This document shows positions 1 through 8,779 of a stretch of 64,000 bases of DNA, in pieces. The stretch lies in NCBI GenBank assembly GCA_013285645.1, contig JABDHJ010000005.1:61433-125432 (forward strand), in the 5' to 3' direction. Under the pieces are notes generated by a model. That model worked only from the letters and a program-made list of their open reading frames with translations, made no database searches and had not been told where the DNA came from. Origin of the DNA: Verrucomicrobiota bacterium (GTDB taxonomy: Bacteria > Verrucomicrobiota > Verrucomicrobiia > Methylacidiphilales > UBA1321). Within the stretch, counting starts at the first letter, position 1. Every line of letters starts with the position of its first letter. Made by a program: the position numbers and the translations under genes.

Positions 1-1255
1 CCGGACCATATATGTTCTTTTTGATGAAGGCCTCACGGAATTCTGCGTCATCAATCCAAATACCCTCGATAAGAGCGATAACTTTTTCCAGGCGCGCGGC
101 AGGCTGCAGCTTTTTGTCATCGAAAACAAAGCAGGCCTCTGTCGTGAATTTTTCCAGACGGTAACTTGGTCGCTCCAGGACGATCAAAAGACGAACCACA
201 GCACTGAGAAGATTGTGAATCAGGGGCTCGCTCGCAGGGGTGTCGCGGAAGGTTTCCAGAAGAGCCAGAAGAAAAGGGTTCAGCTTCGGAACCTTCAGGC
301 GCTGTAGCTCAGCCAACATGCACTGGACAGGATCGTTGCTATTTTCCGGCGAGAGAATGTCCCGATAATTTCCGGCGGCGCGGACGAATTCCTTGAGCCA
401 CGCGCGCACTTGATTTTCCCTGAGCGCGCCGTGGACCTCGAAACGAATTTCATCAAATGCCGTGCCTCTATCTGTCTGTAGACCATTGCGCTTGCCGAAG
501 GTATCCAGAAAAACAGCGAGTTCGTCCTGATCAAAAAGACGCGTGATAAAGGCCCAACTCGCCTTGGCATACTCATTGAGTTCCAGGTTGTCGGCGGCAA
601 TATAGGTGATCAGGTTGGAAACCAGTTCGTCGGAACTCACCTGCTTGCCCCGGCTATTGAGGGCCTCAAAGATGCGTCTTGTATCGTCGGTTTCATCGAC
701 GGTCAACACGACCAAATCCACAAACTCCAGGACATTGAGAACAAAGGGAGGGATTTGTTCACGCGGCATCTCACCGAGTTTTGTTCTGAACATGCGATAG
801 GCTCCATAAAGAATGCTTTCAGCCAAAACATCCTTCTCGACTTCAGCCCGATTTTGATGAAGCAGGGCATTCAAGACATCCCGGTCCTCGCTCAGGCCTT
901 CCTGCAAGACGAGGCGGCATGTCGTACTTCCAGGCAGCGTAAAAACGCCGCTCAATTCGCTGAAGTCAATTTTCTCTTCATCACAGACATCGCGCAGCGC
1001 TAGAAAAAACAAGAAGAACGTCGTCATGCGCTGCTGACCGTCGACGATTTCCCAGGTCGCTTCGGCCTGCTGTCGAAATAGCATCACTCCACAGAAATGC
1101 TTGATCTTCTGGGCGCAATCGTTCGCCCAATCCTCCCACATCTGGGAAACTTCCTTCTCGCTCCAGACGTAGTGCCGTTGCCATTTGGGAATGAGGAACC
1201 GCGCTTGAGTATCCCAAGCGATGACGTCGATGAGTTTTTTGCGGATAACCTGCAT
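1..1255 (-). CDS. DUF262 (GmrS-like) domain protein, 3' truncated by the window edge
   Basis: An open frame runs on the minus strand from an ATG at 1253-1255 to the window edge without a stop, so at least 418 residues are present and the C-terminus is missing. Near residue 72 it carries DGQQRMTT, the conserved NTP-binding and hydrolysis motif of DUF262 (the GmrS half of GmrSD type IV restriction enzymes). Before it lies an IPKWQRHYVW-like segment, and later an IFEALNSRGKQVSSDEL segment, both matching the family pattern. DUF262 proteins act in modification-dependent restriction or related nucleotide-sensing roles. Whether a DUF1524 (GmrD, HNH-type) nuclease domain follows cannot be seen. No restriction or defence partner is visible on the downstream (right) side, where ilvB starts divergently. 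Confidence 0.85.
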   Translation of the reverse strand, partial: MQVIRKKLIDVIAWDTQARFLIPKWQRHYVWSEKEVSQMWEDWANDCAQKIKHFCGVMLFRQQAEATWEIVDGQQRMTTFFLFFLALRDVCDEEKIDFSELSGVFTLPGSTTCRLVLQEGLSEDRDVLNALLHQNRAEVEKDVLAESILYGAYRMFRTKLGEMPREQIPPFVLNVLEFVDLVVLTVDETDDTRRIFEALNSRGKQVSSDELVSNLITYIAADNLELNEYAKASWAFITRLFDQDELAVFLDTFGKRNGLQTDRGTAFDEIRFEVHGALRENQVRAWLKEFVRAAGNYRDILSPENSNDPVQCMLAELQRLKVPKLNPFLLALLETFRDTPASEPLIHNLLSAVVRLLIVLERPSYRLEKFTTEACFVFDDKKLQPAARLEKVIALIEGIWIDDAEFREAFIKKNIYGP

Positions 1256-1396
1256 GGGGTATATATCGGCTGTAGCAGATAAAAATTAATCTTCTACAGC
1301 GAACCTCTCGCATCCCCGTTACATTCACATGACCAAGCATTTCAAAAGTTCCTAATTGCTAAGAAAAGAACCTGCATCTAAGGTAGTTCTCCTCTT

Positions 1397-3166
1397 ATGA
1401 AAGCGACGACCAAATCCAAGACCAAAAAGGCGGCTTCGGCTGCCTCCACGAACCGCGGCCCTCTCATGAACGGTGCAGAGGTCCTCGTTGCCAGTCTGGA
1501 ACGCGAGGGAGTTGATACGATTTTTGCCTATCCCGGCGGCGCGAGCCAGTTCCTCCACCAGGCGCTGACCAAGTCGAAAAAGATTCGCACCATCCTGCCC
1601 CGGCACGAACAGGGCGGCGGTTTCATGGCCGCAGGCTACGCACGCGCGACAGGCAAAGTGGGCGTGTGCATGGCAACCAGCGGTCCCGGCGCGACCAATC
1701 TGGTGACAGCGATTGCCGATTGCTTCATGGATTCGATTCCGTTGGTGGTGGTGACTGGCCAGGTGCCTTCAACCAACATCGGCAAGGGCGCGTTCCAGGA
1801 AACCGACTTTTTCGGGATGACGCTTCCGATCGTGAAGCACAGCTATCTGGTGCTCGATGCCCGGGACATTCCCCGCATCGTGAAGGAAGCGTTTTATATC
1901 GCGAATAGCGGTCGTCCCGGCCCCGTGATTGTTGATATCCCCAAAGACAAGCAACAGGATATGACGCAACCGATCTTCCCGAGCAAGGTGGAGCTTCGCG
2001 GCTACAAACCCGAGAAGAAAGCCGACGACCTCGCGCTGAATGAAGTGCTCGGGCTGATCGAAAAGGCCGAGAAGCCGGTTCTTTATGTGGGCGGCGGCAT
2101 TATCGCCTCAGGTGCGGCGAAGGATCTGCTGGAGTTCGCCGAACTGACCAACATTCCCGTGTGCACGACTTTGATGGGCATCGGCTGCTTCCCGGAAACG
2201 CATCCGCTCTCCATGAAGTGGCTCGGCATGCACGGCACCTACTACGCCAATCGCGCGGTGAACGAAGCCGACTTGCTGCTGGCTTTCGGCGTGCGTTTTG
2301 ATGATCGAGTGACTGGCAAGGTTTCTGAATTCGCCAAGCACGGCACCATTGTCCATATCGACATCGATTACGCCGAGTTCGACAAGAACAAGCATGTTCA
2401 TCTGCCCATCCTCAGCGACGTGAAATACGCGATCTCCCGCCTGAACTCGATGATCCGCAAGGAAGGCCGCACGCGGAAAAATTTTCCGACGTGGTCGAAA
2501 GAGATCGCCTCGTGGAAAAAAGCCCAGCCACTTAAATTTGTCGATCACCACGACAAGATCGCCCCGCAATTGGTGATCAAGAAACTTTACGAGATGACCA
2601 AGGGCGAAGCGATCATCACCACGGGCGTGGGCCAGCATCAGATGTGGGCCGGGCAATTCTACGATTTCAAAAAGCCACGCACCTTCCTGACTTCCGGCGG
2701 ACTCGGCACGATGGGCTTCGGCTATCCCTGCGCACTCGGCGCCAAGGTGGCCTGTCCCGACAAGCAGGTGATCGATATCGACGGTGATGGCAGCTTCCTT
2801 ATGAATTTGCAGGAACTGGCCACCTCCAAGGTGGAAAAGATTCACGCCAAGGTGATCATTCTCAACAACCAGCATCTCGGCATGGTGGTGCAATGGGAAG
2901 ATCGCTTCTTCGATTCCAATCGTGGCCACACTTACCTGGGCGATCCCTCCGACCGCGCGGGCATCTATCCTGATTATCCGACCATCTTCAAGGGCTTCGG
3001 CATCACCTGCGAACGGGTGTTGCACAAGAAGGACCTCGAAGGCGCGCTGCAACGGCTCATCGACGCCAAGGGTGCCTATGCCCTCGACGTCATGGTGCCG
3101 CATACCGAGCATGTGCTGCCGATGATTCCCGCTGGCAAGACCTTCAACGATATCATCACGGATTGA
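1397..3166 (+). CDS. ilvB: Acetolactate synthase, large (catalytic) subunit
   Basis: A 589-residue ThDP enzyme that condenses pyruvate with pyruvate or 2-oxobutyrate, the first common step of valine, leucine and isoleucine synthesis. Visible landmarks are the N-terminal pyrimidine-binding half with YPGGAS and the catalytic glutamate in [18 protein letters not shown] (about residue 71), a central domain, and the C-terminal ThDP/Mg half with [13 protein letters not shown] (near residue 462) and [15 protein letters not shown], typical of IlvB rather than of other ThDP enzymes. A lysine-rich extension of about 23 residues precedes the core; an internal ATG at codon 24 is an alternative start. No small regulatory subunit (ilvN) follows; the next gene is unrelated. 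Confidence 0.95.
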   Translation: MKATTKSKTKKAASAASTNRGPLMNGAEVLVASLEREGVDTIFAYPGGASQFLHQALTKSKKIRTILPRHEQGGGFMAAGYARATGKVGVCMATSGPGATNLVTAIADCFMDSIPLVVVTGQVPSTNIGKGAFQETDFFGMTLPIVKHSYLVLDARDIPRIVKEAFYIANSGRPGPVIVDIPKDKQQDMTQPIFPSKVELRGYKPEKKADDLALNEVLGLIEKAEKPVLYVGGGIIASGAAKDLLEFAELTNIPVCTTLMGIGCFPETHPLSMKWLGMHGTYYANRAVNEADLLLAFGVRFDDRVTGKVSEFAKHGTIVHIDIDYAEFDKNKHVHLPILSDVKYAISRLNSMIRKEGRTRKNFPTWSKEIASWKKAQPLKFVDHHDKIAPQLVIKKLYEMTKGEAIITTGVGQHQMWAGQFYDFKKPRTFLTSGGLGTMGFGYPCALGAKVACPDKQVIDIDGDGSFLMNLQELATSKVEKIHAKVIILNNQHLGMVVQWEDRFFDSNRGHTYLGDPSDRAGIYPDYPTIFKGFGITCERVLHKKDLEGALQRLIDAKGAYALDVMVPHTEHVLPMIPAGKTFNDIITD

Positions 3167-3237
3167 GATCGCGTCAACCGACGTTGATCAAAAGCAGGTC
3201 TATTCCGTCTTCCTCCCCCGAGCCTGCGGCGGCTACC

Positions 3238-3300
3238 TAGCCCGTGATCGCCGAGCGCGGGTCGGCCCTCCGACCATCGCCCAGCGGTCGACGGCTACCA
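3238..3300. repeat. Intergenic repeat, family A copy 1
   Basis: This GC-rich stretch between ilvB and the next gene ends in GGTCGACGGCTACCA. It closely resembles the reverse complement of 52733-52796 over about 60 bases, and a shorter related piece occurs near 40000-40031. It lies outside genes in every copy, so it is a dispersed intergenic repeat and not coding. Confidence 0.6.
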
Positions 3301-3415
3301 TGGAACTGGATGTCGCCGGTGTGTGCTCGTCAAAAAGCTGGCCATCTTCACGGGCTACCGCTTACCCTCCCGTCGTGCTTTTTGCGTACAAAAATTCTTC
3401 CAAGGGATTCGAATC

Positions 3416-4183
3416 GTGAGTTCCCTGGAAATCGGCTGCATCAGCGCCTGCTGCATCGCGGCGGGATTATTCATGGGCCTGTTTTTGGGATACACACTGC
3501 CTGAGAGCCATCTCAACGATCACTCGAAGGATACGATCAAGATGGCCTCGGGGATGATCGCCACGCTGTCCGCGCTGGTGCTCGGCTTGTTGGTGGCCTC
3601 GGCCAAAAATTCCTTCGATACCATCAGCAATGCCGATACGGTGACTGGCGCCAACATCATCCTTCTGGATCGCGTCCTCTCCCAATATGGAGCGGAATCG
3701 AAGCCGGCGCGCAATGAGTTGCGCAAGTCTGTCAATGACGAAGTCCAAAGTATCTGGCCCAAGGAAAATCCCACCACGGATGACGATCCCATCCAGCTCG
3801 AAAAAGCAGGCGACCTCGAACCGGTCCAGCAGAAACTCAACGCGCTCAACCCCGCCAACGATGACCAGCGCGCCACCATCCAGCAGGCCCGGCAACTCCT
3901 TGGCACCCTGGTGCAAGAGCGCTGGCAACTCATCGAGGAATCCAAAACCGAAGTCCCGACTGCGCTCTACGTCGTCCTGCTCTCCTGGCTCACGATTCTT
4001 TTCATGAGCTTTGGCCTGTTCGCACCCCGGAATATCACTGTGCTGATGTCCCTGATTCTTTGCATCATTTCGTTCTCCACGGCTATTTTCCTCTTCGACG
4101 AAATGGCCAGTCCCCTAGACGGAATGATCAAGGTTTCCGGCGCGCCCATGCAAAAGGCACTGGATCATTTGGGGCAACAATGA
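3416..4183 (+). CDS. DUF4239 (bestrophin-like) membrane protein
   Basis: A 255-residue protein with an N-terminal hydrophobic segment (ISACCIAAGLFMGLFLGYTL), a second one with MIATLSALVLGLLVASAK, a charged soluble loop of about 100 residues, and two C-terminal membrane segments (LYVVLLSWLTILFMSFGLF and a following one). This layout and the ATLSALVLGLL signature fit DUF4239, a family of unknown function loosely likened to bestrophin channels. I chose the GTG at 3416 because an AAGGGA ribosome binding site sits about nine bases upstream; the frame is also open from an ATG at 3323, but that extra sequence overlaps the repeat-rich spacer and does not look like protein. Cytoplasmic membrane location is inferred. 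Confidence 0.75.
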   Translation: MSSLEIGCISACCIAAGLFMGLFLGYTLPESHLNDHSKDTIKMASGMIATLSALVLGLLVASAKNSFDTISNADTVTGANIILLDRVLSQYGAESKPARNELRKSVNDEVQSIWPKENPTTDDDPIQLEKAGDLEPVQQKLNALNPANDDQRATIQQARQLLGTLVQERWQLIEESKTEVPTALYVVLLSWLTILFMSFGLFAPRNITVLMSLILCIISFSTAIFLFDEMASPLDGMIKVSGAPMQKALDHLGQQ

Positions 4184-4297
4184 GCGAAGGCTTGACCGGT
4201 ATATGGGGACGTAGGCTAACCTCGAAACTTGGCTGAATTTGGAGAATGACGTGAGTTTTTACTTTAAAAACGTAAAAAAGCCTTTACTTTCAGGATT

Positions 4298-5734
4298 ATG
4301 ACTAATCGGAACCGCCTTTTGCCGATTCTCTTAACCGCAACCTTATCGGTCGCGGCCAGTCCCGTTCTCTTCTGCCAAGCCGAGCCGGGCGTGCCCACCG
4401 ATAGCACCAATCCCGCTCCTGCTGCTGCCGTTGTGCCCACGCCGCCACCGACGACTCCGGCAACTTTAACGGCACCTATTGTCTCTGCTCCTGCTACCTC
4501 AGGCGGCACCGTGGCGCCAGCTGATCGACCCGCCACTTATACGGTCGTCACGGGAGATTCTCTTTGGTTGATCGCGCAGAAATTTGGCTGCTCGGTGAAG
4601 TCGCTCAAGAAGGTCAATAACTTCACGAAGAACAACCTGAAGCCTGGACAGGTGATCAAGCTTCCGCCGGTCAAAACGAAGACCACCACCCCCGCTCCGG
4701 CAACCAAGCCGAGCGCCTCCACGACCACGCACAAGAAGACGGACCATCAAAAGCTCTACGCCCACGCACAACCTGTGCAGGACTTCGACATCCCAGCCTC
4801 GACCTTCGCTTCCTGCCCCGTTCCCGATCCCGCCACCATTCCGGATGCAGCACCAACACCTCCTTCCTCCGTCTCGTCCTCGGATATGCCAGATACCACG
4901 GAGACCTCCGCTCCCGTGGCCAAGCTCGTCTCTCCGGAAGAATTAACCGCTGAACCGCCCCCTGCACCCAAGATCGTCGCCGCGGTCAAACCCGCGCCGA
5001 CTCCTGTCGTAGCGAAGGTAAAACCCGCGCCCGCTCCCGTAGTTCAACTGAGCCAGGGCGATTCCTCTTCTGCGTCCACTTTCACGAGTCCCTCGTCCAA
5101 ACAGAACGATCACAAATCCTTTTTCTCCTCATTGTTTTCCTCCCCCGCGCCATCGAACGACTGGTCCACTCGCTTCATGCAGGAAGCCAAGGAACTCAGC
5201 AGCTTGGGCCTCGAATACGATGAAGACTGGCGTCCGCCGGGTGAGTCCCACTCTTGGGCCATGGATTGCTCGAACACCTCGCGCTATCTCTACAAGGTCA
5301 CTGCTGGCATCGAGTTGCCCCGCACCGCCTCGGATCAATATTACTATCTCCACCTGCAAAACAAGGCTTGGGACGTGCCGCAAGCGTCCGATGGTTACGC
5401 CGACGCTTCATACCTGCGGGAGAACCTCAAACCGGGCGATCTTCTTTTCTGGGAAAACACTTACCGGCCCGAACGCCAGCCACCCATCACCCATGTGATG
5501 GTGTATCTCGGTACCGACGACAAGGGCCAGTGGCTCATGGTCGGATCACAATCCAGTCGCGGCGGCCTGCATAATCGGCGTAATGGCGGTCCCGACATCT
5601 ATGTCTTCGATCCACATAAGCCGAGCGGCGGTTACACCACGTGGCTCGGTTTGATCCGCCATAAGGGCCGTTTCTGCGCCTATGGCCGCCCCCTTGAGGC
5701 AGACCCCGCCAAGCTTTCCGTCGCGTCGAACTAG
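4298..5734 (+). CDS. Secreted LysM and NlpC/P60 peptidoglycan hydrolase
   Basis: A 478-residue exported cell wall enzyme. A signal peptide covers about residues 1-28. A LysM domain (YTVVTGDSLWLIAQKFGC to GQVIKLPP, about residues 83-127) binds peptidoglycan. A long Pro/Ala/Thr/Ser-rich linker follows to about residue 285. The C-terminal NlpC/P60-like domain shows the nucleophile cysteine in AMDCSNTSRYLY, LKPGDLLFWEN, and the histidine in ITHVMVYLG. Such enzymes cut D-iGlu-diaminopimelate bonds or a related linkage; the exact bond is not readable here. It stands alone on the plus strand, 67 bases before lemA. Confidence 0.88.
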   Translation: MTNRNRLLPILLTATLSVAASPVLFCQAEPGVPTDSTNPAPAAAVVPTPPPTTPATLTAPIVSAPATSGGTVAPADRPATYTVVTGDSLWLIAQKFGCSVKSLKKVNNFTKNNLKPGQVIKLPPVKTKTTTPAPATKPSASTTTHKKTDHQKLYAHAQPVQDFDIPASTFASCPVPDPATIPDAAPTPPSSVSSSDMPDTTETSAPVAKLVSPEELTAEPPPAPKIVAAVKPAPTPVVAKVKPAPAPVVQLSQGDSSSASTFTSPSSKQNDHKSFFSSLFSSPAPSNDWSTRFMQEAKELSSLGLEYDEDWRPPGESHSWAMDCSNTSRYLYKVTAGIELPRTASDQYYYLHLQNKAWDVPQASDGYADASYLRENLKPGDLLFWENTYRPERQPPITHVMVYLGTDDKGQWLMVGSQSSRGGLHNRRNGGPDIYVFDPHKPSGGYTTWLGLIRHKGRFCAYGRPLEADPAKLSVASN

Positions 5735-5801
5735 ACGCCTCGCTTAATCCTGTCCAAAAACGGGGAAGCCTTCTAAGCTTCATTTAAATCATCCATCATT
5801 T

Positions 5802-6449
5802 ATGGGCAAATATGTTCTCGGCTGTGTCGGCGTTGCCATTCTTGGCCTCATCGTTCTCGCAATCATCATCGGTGCCATGTGGGCTGACAGCTACAACAAG
5901 CTCGTCAGCGGTCGACAGGGCGTCGATGCGCAATGGGCCGAGGTGGAGAACCAATATCAACGCCGTTCCGATTTGATTCCGAACCTGGTCCAGACCGTCT
6001 CGGGCGCGGCTAACTTCGAGAAATCGACGCTGACCGATATCGTTCAGGCCCGCGCCAGTGTCGGTCAGGTTAAGCTCGATCCCAACTCAGCGCCTACCGA
6101 TCCCGCGCAATTACAGAAATTCGAGCAAGCCCAGGGCAATCTGGGCAACGCGCTTTCCCGGTTGCTGGTCGTCTCAGAGCGTTATCCCGATCTGAAATCC
6201 AACCAGAGCTTTCTCGATCTGCAGGCGCAATTGGAAGGCACCGAGAATCGCATCACCACGGCCCGCAATCATTTCAATCAGGCGGCGCAAAGTTATAATA
6301 CGACGGTGCAGAGCTTCCCGACCAACTTCATCGCGGGCATGTCCGGATTCACCACGCGCCCCTATTTCCAAGCGAAGGAAGGCACCGATGTGCCGCCGCC
6401 GGTGAAATTCGATTTCAATAATTCTACAAACACCGCTCCTGCGCACTAA
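5802..6449 (+). CDS. LemA family membrane protein
   Basis: A 215-residue protein with one N-terminal transmembrane helix (about residues 5-27) followed by the LemA helical domain: YNKLVSGRQGVDAQWAEVEN, YQRRSDLIPNLVQTV, and LLVVSERYPDLKSNQSFLDLQ with GTENRITTAR. The family topology is a short tail, one helix and a helical bundle. LemA function is not firmly known. It is followed within about 10 bases by two TPM-domain genes, an association that recurs in many bacteria, so the three probably form one transcript and one envelope-associated module. Confidence 0.92.
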   Translation: MGKYVLGCVGVAILGLIVLAIIIGAMWADSYNKLVSGRQGVDAQWAEVENQYQRRSDLIPNLVQTVSGAANFEKSTLTDIVQARASVGQVKLDPNSAPTDPAQLQKFEQAQGNLGNALSRLLVVSERYPDLKSNQSFLDLQAQLEGTENRITTARNHFNQAAQSYNTTVQSFPTNFIAGMSGFTTRPYFQAKEGTDVPPPVKFDFNNSTNTAPAH

Positions 6450-6458
6450 CGCGTGTCC

Positions 6459-7229
6459 ATGACTCAGCGATACGGATTGCGGACAGCGCAGATCGCAGGA
6501 CTGCTGCTGTTTTCGTTGTTCTTCGGACTTTTCGCCCAGGCGCAAAAACTGCCTCCGAAGCCCGATCAGTACGTCACCGACCAAGTTGGTATTCTGGGAG
6601 CCGGTACGACGCAGGCGCTCAACACCCAACTCGATCAATTTGAGAAGACGACCTCCAACCAGATTCTCGTCGCGATCTATCCCGCCCTTCCGCAGGACGC
6701 CGACCCGGCCCAGTATTCAATCGATACTTACAACGCCTGGGGCGTGGGCCAGAAAGGCAAGGACAACGGCGCGGTTCTTTTCATCTATTTCAATAACCGC
6801 AAGATGTTCATTGCCACGGGACGCGGCTTGGAGGGCGCACTGCCCGATGCGATTTGCAATCGGATCATCGCCAATGAAATCCGCCCTCAATTCAAGCAGG
6901 GCAATTTCTCGGGCGGAGTCCAAGCGGGCGTCGCGGCCATGCTTGCGGCAACGAAGGGCGAGTACAAAGGAACCGGTTCCACCGTCGAGGACGGGAAACT
7001 ACAGAAGCAGGCCACCGAAAACGAGGTCCTCGGTCTCATCATCTTCCTGATCATTCTCTTTATTTGCATTAAATTTGGAAACTCTGGGGGCGGCGGCCCT
7101 TTCATTTTCACCGGCGGTGGTGGATACGGCGGAGGGTTCGGTGGCGGCGGCGGTGGATTTGGAGGAGGCGGAGGCTTCAGCGGCGGCGGCGGTAGTTCTG
7201 CCGGCGGCGGCGCGGGAGGCGGGTGGTAA
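6459..7229 (+). CDS. TPM domain protein with signal peptide and glycine-rich tail
   Basis: A 256-residue protein starting at ATG 6459 (a GTG two codons upstream at 6453 is also possible). An N-terminal signal peptide (about 30 residues) precedes a TPM domain with YVTDQVGILGAGTTQALN, the family's opening motif, and NNGAVLFI-like and GRGLEGALPD segments. A membrane helix (VLGLIIFLIILFICIKF) follows, and the last 45 residues are almost only glycine with a terminal tryptophan, typical of this family. It sits between lemA and a second TPM gene. A role in envelope maintenance is inferred; no enzymatic activity can be claimed. Confidence 0.88.
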   Translation: MTQRYGLRTAQIAGLLLFSLFFGLFAQAQKLPPKPDQYVTDQVGILGAGTTQALNTQLDQFEKTTSNQILVAIYPALPQDADPAQYSIDTYNAWGVGQKGKDNGAVLFIYFNNRKMFIATGRGLEGALPDAICNRIIANEIRPQFKQGNFSGGVQAGVAAMLAATKGEYKGTGSTVEDGKLQKQATENEVLGLIIFLIILFICIKFGNSGGGGPFIFTGGGGYGGGFGGGGGGFGGGGGFSGGGGSSAGGGAGGGW

Positions 7230-7243
7230 CCTCGTAATTGACC

Positions 7244-7675
7244 ATGAAGATCAAACATTTTTTGAGCGCCCTGGAGCACGACCGAATTCTTAAGGCGATT
7301 CGGTCTGCGGAGGAAGGCTCCTCGGGCGACATCGTCCTCTATATCACCCATCGCGCGGTCGGCGATCCCCTCGCCGCCGCCAATGACGAGTTTCGCAAGC
7401 TGCGTCTCGAAGCGGCCACGGCACAAAATAGCCTGCTGATCTTTCTTGCGCCTAAGTCCCGCAAATTTGCGGTCGTGGGGGGCACGGCTCTTCACGACAA
7501 AGTTGGCCAGGCGTGGTGGGATGACTTCATCGCCCTACTGACCCGCCACTTTAAGGAAGAGCATTATACGGAAGGCCTCATCGCCGCTCTCGACTTGGCC
7601 AGTCGCGCCCTCAAGACCCATTTCCCGGACAGCGCCCCCGACAGAACCGGTCAGCAAGACATCGTCGAAGAGTAG
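7244..7675 (+). CDS. TPM domain protein, soluble short form
   Basis: A 143-residue protein from ATG 7244 (an upstream TTG at 7238 is in frame). It shows the TPM fold in short form: an N-terminal helix with LEHDRILKAIRSAEEGSSG, then DIVLYITHRAVGDP, LLIFLAPKSRKFAVVGG and HDKVGQAWWDDFIALLTRHF. It has no signal peptide or membrane helix, so it is probably cytoplasmic or partner-bound. It is the third gene of the lemA-TPM-TPM run, 14 bases after the previous stop. Confidence 0.85.
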   Translation: MKIKHFLSALEHDRILKAIRSAEEGSSGDIVLYITHRAVGDPLAAANDEFRKLRLEAATAQNSLLIFLAPKSRKFAVVGGTALHDKVGQAWWDDFIALLTRHFKEEHYTEGLIAALDLASRALKTHFPDSAPDRTGQQDIVEE

Positions 7676-7712
7676 GCGAACGAGCTGTCGGTCAGTCTCC
7701 AACCAAATTTCT

Positions 7713-7740
7713 TTGCCATTTCCTGCAGAGCTTGCATAGT
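7713..7740 (+). promoter_or_regulatory. Likely sigma-70 promoter of tRNA-Lys
   Basis: TTGCCA at 7713-7718 and CATAGT at 7735-7740 are 16 bases apart and lie 25 bases upstream of the tRNA 5' end, a suitable place for its promoter. Matches to the consensus are partial. Confidence 0.4.
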
Positions 7741-7764
7741 ACTCGTTCCGTTCGACGGAAAAAA

Positions 7765-7836
7765 GGCTCGGTAGCTCAGCGGTAGAGCAGGTGACTCTTA
7801 ATCACTTGGTCCAAGGTTCAAATCCTTGCCGGGCCA
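7765..7836 (+). tRNA. tRNA-Lys (anticodon CUU)
   Basis: A complete cloverleaf: acceptor GGCTCGG pairs with CCGGGCC (one G-U), D-arm GCTC/GAGC with the usual AGCGGTA loop, anticodon stem GGTGA/TCACT with loop CTCTTAA giving anticodon CTT, and a T-arm with GGTTCAAATCC. The discriminator is A. No CCA is encoded. Confidence 0.95.
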
Positions 7837-7844
7837 CTTTGTTG

Positions 7845-7994
7845 TTATTTCTTCCCGGCTTCCTCTTTGATTGGAGCCAACTTGATCAGCCCCTGCGGCT
7901 TCTCATCCTTCTCGTAGATCGCTTTTGCGGAACCGGCGGTGAGCGGATCGGCTAAAGTTAATTGTGCGATACGGGACGCTTGCGCCCTTAGCTT
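7845..7994 (-). other. Possible C-terminal fragment of a lost gene
   Basis: On the minus strand a 51-codon frame without a usable start ends in LIKLAPIKEEAGKK and a TAA. Its composition looks like a real protein tail (SAKAIYEKDEKPQG precedes it), but a stop lies directly upstream and no start codon is present. It may be the relic of a gene that once ended here, between tRNA-Lys and pgl, or a chance open stretch. Confidence 0.25.
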
Positions 7995-8007
7995 GCTCCG
8001 TTAAGAT

Positions 8008-8772
8008 GTGTCCGTGAGCAACGAAACCCGTCACATTTACGCCGATGCCGACGCGCTTGCCAAAGCCGCCGCCGTGGAACTTCTGCGCCTCGCGCAGCGC
8101 GCCGTGACCGAGCGCGGCATTTTCATTCTTTCCCTCGCGGGCGGCTCGACTCCCCGCAAACTCTACACGTTGCTGGCAACCGATCCGGCCTTCCGCGAGT
8201 TTCCATGGAAAGAGACTCATCTCTTTTTCGGTGATGAGCGGCAGGTACCCCCGAGTCATATCGACAGCAATTACCTCATGGTCGCGAGCACGCTGCTCAC
8301 CTCCGGTCGTGTGCCCACCGCCAATGTCCATCGCGTCCGCGCGGAACTGCCCGATCCCAATATGACGGCGGCCGATTACGACGTGGAATTGCGCACCTTC
8401 TTCAATCCCACGCTACGGTTCAACGACTGCCCTCGCTTCGACGTGATTCTGCTCGGCATGGGACCGGACGGACATACCGCGTCACTCTTTCCTGACAGCA
8501 AGGCTCTCGACGAAAAGGATCGCTGGGTCGTCGCCAATTGGGTGGAGAAATTCAAGAGCTTCCGGATCACGTTCACCTTTCCCGTACTGAACGCCGCCCG
8601 CACGGTCATGCTGCTGGTCGCCGGTGCGGACAAAACCGATATGATCCACAACGTTTTGGCGCCAAATCATCCGCTGACTACTTACCCGGTTCAGCGCGTG
8701 CAACCGCTCGACGGAATCAAGATGTGGATGCTGGATCGCGCGGCGGCGGCGCAGGTGAACAAAAGCTTTTAG
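8008..8772 (+). CDS. pgl: 6-phosphogluconolactonase
   Basis: A 254-residue SugarP_isomerase-family lactonase that hydrolyses 6-phosphoglucono-1,5-lactone in the oxidative pentose phosphate pathway. Conserved blocks are LSLAGGSTPRKLYTLL, FFGDERQVPPSHIDSNY, and FDVILLGMGPDGHTASLFPD, the family hallmarks, plus RITFTFPVLNAAR. Length is normal. I start at GTG 8008; a second in-frame GTG lies two codons later. rpe follows after seven bases, so two pentose phosphate enzymes share a transcript, although zwf and gnd are not in the window. Confidence 0.93.
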   Translation: MSVSNETRHIYADADALAKAAAVELLRLAQRAVTERGIFILSLAGGSTPRKLYTLLATDPAFREFPWKETHLFFGDERQVPPSHIDSNYLMVASTLLTSGRVPTANVHRVRAELPDPNMTAADYDVELRTFFNPTLRFNDCPRFDVILLGMGPDGHTASLFPDSKALDEKDRWVVANWVEKFKSFRITFTFPVLNAARTVMLLVAGADKTDMIHNVLAPNHPLTTYPVQRVQPLDGIKMWMLDRAAAAQVNKSF

Positions 8773-8779
8773 TCCTCGC

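Noticed and set aside
2108..3112. A 334-codon minus-strand frame inside ilvB
   Set aside because: It is the antisense shadow of a well-conserved gene; it has no family features and results from GC-rich codon use.
7121..7220. Glycine codon repeats in the TPM gene looked like a tandem DNA repeat
   Set aside because: This is the normal glycine-rich C-terminal tail of the family, encoded by GGC/GGA codons.
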